A program made the position numbers and the translations under genes. Of a stretch of 64,000 bases of DNA, positions 43,681 through 50,605 are shown in pieces. Numbering within the stretch: position 1 is the stretch's first letter; every line of letters begins with the position of its first letter. Origin of the DNA: Leucobacter sp. Psy1 (lineage in GTDB: Bacteria; Actinomycetota; Actinomycetes; Actinomycetales; Microbacteriaceae); contig NZ_CP083692.1 of the NCBI RefSeq assembly GCF_020096995.1, positions 868,001 through 932,000 on the forward strand, given 5' to 3'. The notes below the pieces were generated by a model. That model did no database searches. It had not been told where the DNA came from and was given only the letters and a program-made list of their open reading frames with translations.

Positions 43681-44627
43681 GTGCGGCGGGTGCCGCGCCA
43701 CGTGACTGGGCCGAGCTCGAGGTGGCAGTCCGGGAGATTGGACCAGAGGTCGGGCCGGAGACGATCCAGCGCTCGGGGGGTCTGTTGGCGCCACTGCATG
43801 CAGTCGATCCTGACGATGACTCGGTGGTGAAGGAACTCGATGTTTCATACGGCCCGTATCCCGAGCAAGCGGTCGACCTGTATCTTCCTGCGTTCGCTGC
43901 CCCGAGGGGAGTGGTGATGTATGTGCACGGTGGTGCGTTCGTCGGCGGTGCCCGGCGGCGCCCCGGTAGCCCGTACCATGGCAACATCGGTCGGTGGGCT
44001 GCGCGCCACGGCTGGGTCGGAGCGTTAATCGGTCATCGCCTCGCTCCAGCGGCGCAGTGGCCTGCTGCTGCGGAAGACGTTGCGCTGGCAATTGACTGGT
44101 GCAATGACCGATTTCGAACTCCCGACGGTGCGCCGATTCCCGTGCACCTCGTGGGCAATTCGTCAGGCGCCGTCCACGCCGCGGCCTACACCGTCGGTGG
44201 ACCAGGGTTCGCAGCTGCTGACCCCGCGCCCGCATCTCTCTCACTGGTGTCAGGCATCTACGATCTTCCCGCCTTCGGCTCAGAGCGTTTGAGACCCTAC
44301 TTCGGGGCCCAGTCTGACGTGGTCACCGAATGGGACCTGTGCTCGCGACTCGCGAGACATCAAAGCCCGGTGCTGTTTGCTGTCGGAGAGTATGACACTC
44401 CGGACGCGCAGGACCAGCTGCGCACTGTGATGCGGACGTACTCAGAGATAGGTGGAGTCATGCCTCATTCCGTTTGGGCGCGCGCTGCGAACCACTTCAC
44501 CACTGTTCACGCGATTGGCACACCCTTCGATGCCCTTGGCCCGGTGCTCTTGAGGTTCTTCGATGACGCGTCGCGCACCTATTCCAACATTGAAGATGAT
44601 CGGGAGTTCCCTCGAGAAAGAGCCTGA
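43659..44627 (+). CDS. HSL-type alpha/beta hydrolase (esterase/amidase)
   Basis: 322 residues from GTG 43659 (a TTG at 43677, overlapping the previous stop, is the alternative). The fold signatures are the oxyanion HGGAFVGG, nucleophile GNSSGA (usual GDSAG), acid GEYD and His in ANHFTT. Family members hydrolyse small esters, amides and lactones in the cytosol. It overlaps the second amidohydrolase gene by 22 bases and is the last gene of the catabolic operon, so a natural role is to open the product of the oxidative step or to prime the imported substrate. Confidence 0.82.
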   Translation: MGAGWGLSAAGAAPRDWAELEVAVREIGPEVGPETIQRSGGLLAPLHAVDPDDDSVVKELDVSYGPYPEQAVDLYLPAFAAPRGVVMYVHGGAFVGGARRRPGSPYHGNIGRWAARHGWVGALIGHRLAPAAQWPAAAEDVALAIDWCNDRFRTPDGAPIPVHLVGNSSGAVHAAAYTVGGPGFAAADPAPASLSLVSGIYDLPAFGSERLRPYFGAQSDVVTEWDLCSRLARHQSPVLFAVGEYDTPDAQDQLRTVMRTYSEIGGVMPHSVWARAANHFTTVHAIGTPFDALGPVLLRFFDDASRTYSNIEDDREFPRERA

Positions 44628-44698
44628 TTTCGAGAGGGAAACCGCGAATCTGCCTGTCGTGGTGACGGGTCACGTACGACGGAGTCAGGGGGATCCTC

Positions 44699-45622
44699 TT
44701 ATGTACGACCTCGCGCCCGCACTGCGAGCAGCGCGCAGCCGACCACGGCCATGCCGCCGATCACCGTGTGCCACCCGATCTCCTCGCCGAGCAGCAGGCC
44801 GGCCCAGACCAGGCTCATCACCGGCTGACTGAGCTGCACCTGGCTGACCTGCGCCATAGGGCCGATCGCGAGGCCCCGGTACCAGGCGAAGAATCCGAGG
44901 AACATGCTGACGATCGCGAGGTAGGCGAATGCGCTCCACTCGAGCGGAGTGGCAGTCGGCGGGTGCTGGATAACGGCGACGGCGGTCAGCAAGATCATGA
45001 GCGGCGAGGCGAGGATCAGTGCCCACGAGATCGTCTGCCATGACCCGAGTGTGCGTGCGAGCAGCCCGCCCTCGGCGTACCCGATCGCGCACGCCACGAC
45101 AGCGGCGAAGAGCAGCAGGTCGGAAGCGCTGAGCCCGACGAATCCGCTGCCTTGGACGAGAGCGAAGCTCACGGCGGCGACCGCACCGAGGGTGGCGGCG
45201 ACCCAGAATGCGCGGGAGGGACGCTCACCCGTGCGGAGCACCGCGCACACGGCGGTGACTGCCGGCAGCACCGCGATGACCACGGCACCGTGACCTGCCG
45301 GTGCGGTGGTCAATGCGAACGAGGTGAGTAGCGGGAAGCCGACTACGGCACCACCCGCCACGACCGCCACCTGCCCCCATTGCGCCCCGCGGGGTGGTCG
45401 GGAGCGGGTGACCAAGAGCACGATCGCCGCGAGCAGCGCCGCGACCGCTCCTCGGCCGGCGCCCACGAAGAGGGGCGGGAGGTGGTCGTGCTCCACCGCG
45501 ACGCGGGTGAGGGGCACCGTGAACGAGAAGGCGGTGACCCCCAGGAGTCCCCACCAGAGACCGGCTCGGGTGCGGGGTAGCAGTCGTCGAATTTCGAGAG
45601 TAGCGGTACTATGTTGCTTCAT
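44699..45622 (-). CDS. EamA/DMT-family transporter
   Basis: 307 residues from ATG 45622. Ten membrane helices in two EamA repeats are visible, with GLLGVTAFSFTVPLTRVAV at the first and FLGFFAWYRGLAIGPMAQVSQVQLSQPVMSLVWAGLLLGEEI in the second (the conserved PVxSLxxxxLxGE). DMT proteins mostly export amino acids or small metabolites. Its start codon overlaps that of the MocR regulator on the other strand by two bases, which suggests the regulator controls it directly. Confidence 0.85.
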   Translation of the reverse strand: MKQHSTATLEIRRLLPRTRAGLWWGLLGVTAFSFTVPLTRVAVEHDHLPPLFVGAGRGAVAALLAAIVLLVTRSRPPRGAQWGQVAVVAGGAVVGFPLLTSFALTTAPAGHGAVVIAVLPAVTAVCAVLRTGERPSRAFWVAATLGAVAAVSFALVQGSGFVGLSASDLLLFAAVVACAIGYAEGGLLARTLGSWQTISWALILASPLMILLTAVAVIQHPPTATPLEWSAFAYLAIVSMFLGFFAWYRGLAIGPMAQVSQVQLSQPVMSLVWAGLLLGEEIGWHTVIGGMAVVGCALLAVRARGRT

Positions 45623-45633
45623 GACCGATAGTA
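45607..45633. promoter_or_regulatory. Back-to-back promoters around overlapping divergent start codons
   Basis: TACTAT at 45607-45612 lies 8 bases before the plus-strand ATG (45621). Its exact mirror ATAGTA at 45628-45633 gives TACTAT 5 bases before the minus-strand ATG (45622). Both look like -10 hexamers, and neither gene has a ribosome site. Both mRNAs are therefore predicted to be leaderless. The same 27 bases form an inverted repeat that the MocR protein could occupy, blocking both. Confidence 0.5.
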
Positions 45634-47033
45634 GCAGTGATCGGATCGCCGCCGCGCTCCGTGCCCGGATCGCCGCGGCGACACCGGGGACCCGGCTGCC
45701 CTCAACGCGCGCGCTCGTAGCGGAGCACGGGGCGAGTCCGGTAACGGTGCAGCGGGCGCTTCGCACACTCATCGCGCAGGGGGTGATCGAGTCCCGCCAG
45801 GGCGTCGGCACGTTCGTGCGCGAGGTTCGCGCCGCGCGTCCGCACGACTACGGGTGGCAGACCGCGGCACTCGGCCCGATCGAGCATCGGCTCCCCGGGA
45901 TGACGGCCGCGATGCGCACGGCGCCGAACGATGTCATCGCGTTGCACTCCGGGTACCCGGACCGTGAACTCCTGCCGGAGCGCCTCGTCCGCGCCGCACT
46001 CACCCGCGCAGCTCGCAGCGATGCAGTGGTGGGGCGCGCCCCCGCCGCGGGCCTCCCGGAGCTTCAGTCCTGGTTCGCGACGGAACTCGGATCCGGTACC
46101 CCGAACGGGGTCATGCCTCCCGCCGAGAGCGACGTCGTCATCGTTCCCGGCAGTCAGAGCGGGCTCAGCACTCTCTTCCGAGCGCTGGTCGGTGCAGGCA
46201 GACCCCTCCTCATCGAATCGCCGACCTACTGGGGCGCTATCCTGGCCGCCGCGCAGGTGGGCGTGCAACTCATCCCGGTTCCCAGCGGACCGCACGGGCC
46301 CGACCCCGACGAGCTCGACCGGGCGTTCGCGCAGACCGGTGCCCGGGCCTTCTACGCGCAGCCGAACTTCGCGAACCCGACCGGCGCGCAGTGGTCGGCG
46401 ACGCTCGCGGATCGAGTGCTCGACACGGTGCGCGCGCACGGGGCCTTCCTGATCGAGGATGATTGGGCGCACGACTTCGGGATCACCGCTGCCGCCGCTC
46501 CGCTCGCGGCGCGGGAGGACGGCGGTCATGTCGTGTACGTCAGGTCGCTGACCAAGAGCGTGTCGCCGGCGCTGCGGGTGGCCGGCCTGATCGCGCGGGG
46601 ACCCGCGCGCGACCGGATCCTGGCCGACACCCAGGCCCACTCGATGTATGTGAGCGGGGTGCTGCAGCGCGCCGCTCTCGATGTGGTGACCCAACCCGCG
46701 TGGCGCACGCACCTGCGGTCGCTGCGCTCCCAGCTCGCCTCGCGCCGCGACCTGCTCGTCGACGCGCTGCGCACCCACGCACCGTCGGCGCACCTCGAAG
46801 CGGTACCGGCGGGGGGACTGAACCTGTGGCTGCGGTTGCCCGACATCACCGACCTCGCCGAATTCGCGCGGGCCTGCGAGGATCGTGGCGTCATTCTTGC
46901 CGGAGGCGATGCATGGTTCCCGGCCGAACCGACTGGCAAGTATCTCAGGCTGAACTACTCCGGCCCGAACCCGGGCGCATTCCCCGAGGCAGCCCGGGTG
47001 CTCGGCGAACTGATTGCAGAAACGACGAGCTGA
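45621..47033 (+). CDS. MocR-type (GntR helix-turn-helix + aminotransferase) regulator
   Basis: 470 residues from ATG 45621. The GntR winged helix occupies residues 5-70 (GTRLPSTRALVAEHGASPVTVQRALRTLIAQGVIESRQGVGTFV). A class I aminotransferase-like domain follows, with PLP-site motifs NPTGAQWSA, LIEDDWAHDFG and the Lys in SLTKSVSPALRVAG. MocR proteins use PLP, alone or with an amino acid, as effector. It probably controls the divergent EamA exporter, a pairing seen widely. It extends to the AKR region with no terminator visible. Confidence 0.87.
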   Translation: MTDSSSDRIAAALRARIAAATPGTRLPSTRALVAEHGASPVTVQRALRTLIAQGVIESRQGVGTFVREVRAARPHDYGWQTAALGPIEHRLPGMTAAMRTAPNDVIALHSGYPDRELLPERLVRAALTRAARSDAVVGRAPAAGLPELQSWFATELGSGTPNGVMPPAESDVVIVPGSQSGLSTLFRALVGAGRPLLIESPTYWGAILAAAQVGVQLIPVPSGPHGPDPDELDRAFAQTGARAFYAQPNFANPTGAQWSATLADRVLDTVRAHGAFLIEDDWAHDFGITAAAAPLAAREDGGHVVYVRSLTKSVSPALRVAGLIARGPARDRILADTQAHSMYVSGVLQRAALDVVTQPAWRTHLRSLRSQLASRRDLLVDALRTHAPSAHLEAVPAGGLNLWLRLPDITDLAEFARACEDRGVILAGGDAWFPAEPTGKYLRLNYSGPNPGAFPEAARVLGELIAETTS

Positions 47034-47107
47034 ATCTCCGGGGAATTCACCGAGATGGGCACTCGCGGGGCCTCCCTCGATACGGTGTGCGGGCATATCG
47101 TGGACGC

Positions 47108-47236
47108 ATGGACAGTCGAGCCGATGTACGTGAGTTCCTCGCGTCCCGTAGGGCTCGCGTGACCTCGGTGCAGGTCGGCCTTCCGGCCGGCACGTACCGC
47201 CCCTCACTGTCGTCGGCGGGGTGCCGGCGCGCGTGA
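47108..47236 (+). pseudogene. Truncated MmyB-like helix-turn-helix regulator
   Basis: ATG 47108 opens DSRADVREFLASRRARVTSVQ, the standard N-terminus of the actinobacterial XRE/MmyB-ligand-binding regulators. The match stops after about 30 residues (VGLPAGTYR) and the frame ends at 47236. The following helix-turn-helix and the ligand domain are absent. These regulators usually sit beside the oxidoreductase they control, here the aldo-keto reductase, which may now be unregulated. Confidence 0.6.
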
Positions 47237-47267
47237 TCCGTGAACTCGAGAAAGGAAACTGATTCGC

Positions 47268-48125
47268 ATGAGCATTCTGAACGAGACTTACACTCTGACC
47301 GGAGGCCTGGAGATCCCGAAGCTCGGGCTCGGCACCTGGTTCATCGACGACGGCCGGGCAGGCGAAGCTGTCGCGGCGGCGATCCGGATCGGTTACCGCA
47401 ACATCGACACCGCTCAGGCGTACGGCAACGAGCGTGGTGTCGGAGAGGGCGTCCGCGCCTCAGACGTCGCGCGCGAGGAGCTCTTCGTCTCGACGAAGCT
47501 CGCCGCCGAGATCAAGGAATACGACGAGGCGGTCGCCGCCATCGACGAGTCGCTCGCGAAGCTCGACATCGGGTACATCGATCTCATGCTCATCCACGCT
47601 CCGCAGCCGTGGGCGGACTTCCGCGGCGGCGACTACTCCGAGGGGAACCTGGCTGCGTGGCGGGCGCTCGAGGAGGCGCATCAGGCGGGCAAGATCCGCA
47701 CGATCGGGGTATCGAACTTCCTGCAGCAGGATCTCGAGAACATCATCGAGCACGGCGAGGTAACGCCGAGCGTCAATCAGATCCTCGTGCACGCAGGAAA
47801 CACCCCGACCGACCTGATCGAGTACTGCCGCGACCGGGGCATCCTTATCGAGGCCTACTCGCCGATCGCGCATGGCGCCATTCTCGATAATCCCCAGGTA
47901 GCGGCTATCGCCGAGAAGTACGGGGTCAGCGTGCCGCAGCTGTGCATCCGGTACACGCTGCAGCTCGGCACGGTATCGCTGCCGAAGACCGGAAACCCCG
48001 ACCACATGCGATCGAACGCTCAGGTCGACTTCGAGATCTCGGACGCCGACATGGAGGCGCTGCGAGAGCTCGACGAACGGGACTACGGCGAGCACTCGAA
48101 GTTCCCGGTGTACCGCGACAAATGA
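47268..48125 (+). CDS. Aldo-keto reductase (2,5-diketo-D-gluconate reductase type)
   Basis: 285 residues from ATG 47268, with GAAAGGAAAC ahead. AKR barrel with a complete catalytic tetrad: Asp and Tyr in NIDTAQAYGNE, Lys in VSTKL, His in LMLIHAPQP. The NADPH-binding end LPKTGNPDHMRSN is typical of the AKR5 branch. It reduces aldehydes or ketones with NADPH. The natural substrate is not evident from context. Confidence 0.88.
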   Translation: MSILNETYTLTGGLEIPKLGLGTWFIDDGRAGEAVAAAIRIGYRNIDTAQAYGNERGVGEGVRASDVAREELFVSTKLAAEIKEYDEAVAAIDESLAKLDIGYIDLMLIHAPQPWADFRGGDYSEGNLAAWRALEEAHQAGKIRTIGVSNFLQQDLENIIEHGEVTPSVNQILVHAGNTPTDLIEYCRDRGILIEAYSPIAHGAILDNPQVAAIAEKYGVSVPQLCIRYTLQLGTVSLPKTGNPDHMRSNAQVDFEISDADMEALRELDERDYGEHSKFPVYRDK

Positions 48126-48167
48126 CACTTCCTGAGATGTACGGCTCAGTCATGCGAAGATGACGGC

Positions 48168-48578
48168 ATGACTGAGCCGCTCGACGAAGGGCCCTTCTTT
48201 CACGGGACTCGGGCTCAGCTGCGCGCCGGAGACCTGTTGACGGCGGGGTACAACTCGAACTACCGGCCCGAGATCGTGATGAATCACGTCTACTTCACTG
48301 CGCTGTCCGACGGAGCCGGGCTCGCGGCCGAAATCGCAGCGCTCGAGGGGATCCCGCACGTCTACGAGGTCGAGCCGACGGGCGCGTTCGAGAACGATCC
48401 GAACGTCACGGACAAGAAGTTCCCTGGCAATCCCACGCGGTCGTATCGGAGCAGGGAACCGCTCAGGGTGGTGCGTGAGGTTACCGAGTGGACGCGACTG
48501 GCCCCCGAGGCGCTGCACGCATGGCGGGAGCGCCTCGCCGCGCTCCGTTCGGACCCCGACGCGGAGATCATCAACTGA
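48168..48578 (+). CDS. arr: NAD(+)-rifampin ADP-ribosyltransferase
   Basis: 136 residues, full family length. The entire chain matches Arr: FFHGTRAQLRAGDLLTAGYNSNY, ANHVY-like NHVYFTALSDGAG, VYEVEPTGAFENDPNVTDKKFPGNPTRSYRS and EPLRVVREVTEWTRL. The His of FHGT, the Tyr of YFTAL and the acidic residue near the end of the fold correspond to the family's NAD-binding and catalytic positions. The enzyme inactivates rifamycins by ADP-ribosylation at C23. It stands alone, with no mobile-element flank, so it is probably an intrinsic chromosomal gene. Confidence 0.93.
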   Translation: MTEPLDEGPFFHGTRAQLRAGDLLTAGYNSNYRPEIVMNHVYFTALSDGAGLAAEIAALEGIPHVYEVEPTGAFENDPNVTDKKFPGNPTRSYRSREPLRVVREVTEWTRLAPEALHAWRERLAALRSDPDAEIIN

Positions 48579-48625
48579 TCTGCTGGAGCGGTGCGGGTGT
48601 CGCCTCGGGGTTACTCACGTCAGGA

Positions 48626-49027
48626 TCAGGCGTAGGCGGCGGCGAAGTCGCTGTTCGGCGCGATTGGCTGGATCACATCGAGGAGCACGCCGTCCGGCGC
48701 CGCGAGGATGAAGTGTCGCTGCCCGAAGTCCTCGTCGCGCAGCGCTTGGACGACCTCGACCGCCGGGTTCGTGGTGAGGCGATCGTGCAGGGCGTCGACG
48801 TCGTCGACCTCGAGGTTCACGAGTACCCCGCTCGGGAGCGATCGATATGCCTCGGGGATGGTGGGGTGATCGTGCGCCAGGATCGCCAGTTCGAAGGCGC
48901 CGGTGCGCGTGCTGATGTACCAGTCGGACTCGAACGTCGTCTCGAACTCGAGAAGCTCCCGGTAGAACGTCGCGGCAGCGGCGACGTCCTGCGACATGAG
49001 GACGGGGTAGAAGCTCGTGGTGGGCAT
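48626..49027 (-). CDS. VOC-family (glyoxalase-like) protein
   Basis: 133 residues from ATG 49027. Two beta-alpha-beta-beta-beta modules are evident: SFYPVLMSQDVAAAATFYRELLEFETTFESDWYIST and VLVNLEVDDVDALHDRL, ending in GQRHFILAAPDGVLLDVIQPI with the metal-site Glu replaced by Asp. VOC proteins bind or modify small molecules, and many confer resistance. It is divergent from the TetR gene and shares a double operator with it, so it is the regulated target. Confidence 0.82.
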   Translation of the reverse strand: MPTTSFYPVLMSQDVAAAATFYRELLEFETTFESDWYISTRTGAFELAILAHDHPTIPEAYRSLPSGVLVNLEVDDVDALHDRLTTNPAVEVVQALRDEDFGQRHFILAAPDGVLLDVIQPIAPNSDFAAAYA

Positions 49028-49035
49028 CGGTCTCT

Positions 49036-49094
49036 CCTTTACGTACACTGAGTATGTAACACTGCCCAGGATACATACGCTCTGTACGTAAAGG
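49036..49094. promoter_or_regulatory. Nested double TetR operator between the VOC and TetR genes
   Basis: CCTTTACGTACA (49036-49047) is perfectly complementary to TGTACGTAAAGG (49083-49094), and GTATGTA (49052-49058) to TACATAC (49072-49078). Both pairs share the same centre, 49065. Read another way, there are two imperfect palindromes: TACGTAC-N5-GTATGTA (49040-49058) and TACATAC-N5-GTACGTA (49072-49090), each a typical TetR site. Each covers one gene's promoter and reaches its ribosome site. Confidence 0.75.
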
Positions 49095-49103
49095 AAGCCC
49101 CGC

Positions 49104-49700
49104 ATGCCTCGTGCGACCGCAGCCGCTGCTGCTCTCACTGCCGATCGGATTCTCGAGGCGGCGACCGAGCTGTTCGCGAACCGGGGCTTCGCGGAGATTT
49201 CGCTCGACGATGTCGCCCGGGCCGCGGAGGTGACCAGGGGCGCCGTGTACCACCACTATCGGAGTAAGACAGGACTTTTCGAGGCAGTCGTAGAGCGGTT
49301 GCAGTCCGAGGTCGCCGACGCCGTCGTCGCAGCGGCGGAACGCGCGGGGGACTCGCCGGAGGATCAACTCTGCGCCGGATCCCACGCCTTTCTCGACGCG
49401 ATCACGTCGGGGTCCGCGGCACGGACGCTGCTCATCGACGCTCCCGCGGTCATCGGTTGGCAGGAATGGCGCCGGCTCGATGTCGAGCATTCGGCGGCGC
49501 ACCTCCGCGACGCGCTCAGGGATGCCGGAGTCTCATCTGACCAGCTCGAGGCGACGACCGCGCTGCTCTCGGGAGCCATGAATGAGACGGCCGTCTGGAT
49601 TATGCAGCAGGAGGATGCGGGATCCGCGCGAGCGCAGGCGCACCGCGCGCTCGATGGGCTGCTCGGCGCTTATGTCTCAGTCGACCCCGCTTCGAGCTGA
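49104..49700 (+). CDS. TetR-family repressor
   Basis: 198 residues from ATG 49104, AAAGGAAG ahead. The N-terminal helix-turn-helix ADRILEAATELFANRGFAEISLDDVARAAEVTRGAVYHHYRSKTGLFEAV is canonical. The C-terminal ligand domain (residues 70-190) matches the AcrR-like TetR_C group (HAFLDAITSGSAARTLLIDAPAVIGW). Autoregulation and control of the divergent VOC gene through the nested palindromes is very likely. Its 3' end overlaps the convergent ArsR gene by 31 bases. Confidence 0.9.
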   Translation: MPRATAAAAALTADRILEAATELFANRGFAEISLDDVARAAEVTRGAVYHHYRSKTGLFEAVVERLQSEVADAVVAAAERAGDSPEDQLCAGSHAFLDAITSGSAARTLLIDAPAVIGWQEWRRLDVEHSAAHLRDALRDAGVSSDQLEATTALLSGAMNETAVWIMQQEDAGSARAQAHRALDGLLGAYVSVDPASS

Positions 49701-49999
49701 TCCAGCAGGTCGACCGCGGCGCTCATGTAGCCACTGATCCAGCGGTCGTGGAGGCGCTTGATCGGCAGGGGAGCAAGGGAGAGGTGGCGTTCGCGTCCCG
49801 CCTTCCGTCCGGTCACGAGTTCCGCATCCTCGAGTACGCGGGGGTGCTGGAGGACGGTCGTGCGATCCAGGTCGGACAGGTGCCCGCAAAGCGCGCCCGT
49901 CGTGAGGGATGAAACCCGCAGCGCGTCGAGCATTCTGCGCCGTACGGGTGACGCGAGCGCCTTGAACACCCGATCATCGTCGGAGTCATTGTCGCTCAC
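49670..49999 (-). CDS. ArsR-like winged-helix regulator
   Basis: 109 residues from GTG 49999. The core DDDRVFKALASPVRRRMLDALRVSSLTTGALCGHL is an ArsR-type entry helix and helix-turn-helix, with LQHPRVLEDAELVTGRKAGRERHLSLAPLPIKRLHDRW as recognition helix and wing. The typical motif here is LRxLxxAGLV; QHPRVLEDAELV fits. The CxC metal motif of true ArsR proteins is absent, so this is the non-metal subgroup that usually pairs with an SRPBCC gene. A remnant of one lies immediately beside it. Confidence 0.75.
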   Translation of the reverse strand: MSDNDSDDDRVFKALASPVRRRMLDALRVSSLTTGALCGHLSDLDRTTVLQHPRVLEDAELVTGRKAGRERHLSLAPLPIKRLHDRWISGYMSAAVDLLDQLEAGSTET

Positions 50000-50008
50000 A
50001 GGTACTTC

Positions 50009-50146
50009 ACCACTGGCGGGGCGCGAGGCCGGCTCGAGGGCGCGAAGATGGCGTTCGGCAACCGCGAGGGTTGGACCGGCATGCTCGCAGCACTGAAAGT
50101 CTGGCTGGAGCACGGCATCGACCTGCGCGAGGGCTTCTACCGCTGA
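50009..50146 (+). pseudogene. C-terminal remnant of an SRPBCC (AHSA1-type) protein
   Basis: In frame with the TGA at 50144-50146 the text reads GWTGMLAALKVWLEHGIDLR followed by EGFYR. GWxxxLAALKxWLEHG is the closing helix of AHSA1/SRPBCC proteins. There is no start codon or preceding strands in frame. ArsR plus SRPBCC is a common operon pair, so this is probably the ruin of the regulator's former partner, now on the opposite strand. Confidence 0.45.
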
Positions 50147-50161
50147 GGCTACGATAATCAC

Positions 50162-50548
50162 GTGTCCCCACTCGATACGCTCGCGATGATCGGCGAGATC
50201 ATCTCGTGGATCGGCCTCGGTGCCGGCATCCCGCTGCTGATCGTCGCGGAGATCATTCGGGGCGTCCGGGTGCGGTGGATCCCGATCGAGATCACGGTCG
50301 TCCGGATTGGTGTCTCGCTCAGCGCGCGCTGGTCCGCGGGTGGGGATCACTGGGAACGGCCGGTGCGACTCGACGAGGCCGGTATCGACGAAGGCGTCTA
50401 CCCCGGCGAAGTGCATCGGCGGAGGCCGGATCTCGCGCGGTTCTCCGCGCCGTCGACGGCTCAGAAGACGTGTCTCATCACGGGCGGAGTACTCACCGGG
50501 GCAGGGGTGCTCGGGTTCGTCGCCTCGTGGATCCCGGCGCTCGTCTGA
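50162..50548 (+). CDS. Small membrane protein, unknown
   Basis: 128 residues from GTG 50162. One helix lies near the start (EIISWIGLGAGIPLLIVAEII) and one at the end (TCLITGGVLTGAGVLGFVASWIPAL), bracketing a soluble part with VRWIPIEITVVRIG and WERPVRLDEAGIDEGVYPGEV. I do not recognise a family. Nothing obvious links it to neighbours; it precedes the symporter by 57 bases. Confidence 0.55.
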   Translation: MSPLDTLAMIGEIISWIGLGAGIPLLIVAEIIRGVRVRWIPIEITVVRIGVSLSARWSAGGDHWERPVRLDEAGIDEGVYPGEVHRRRPDLARFSAPSTAQKTCLITGGVLTGAGVLGFVASWIPALV

Positions 50549-50605
50549 CTTGATCTTCCGGCCGTCGATCTGGTCGTGACCCGATTCCAGTGCATACTGT
50601 CAGCT

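Noticed and set aside
45702..47207. Long minus-strand open frame (501 codons) opposite the MocR gene
   Set aside because: Fully antisense to a clear GntR/aminotransferase protein, with composition typical of a shadow.
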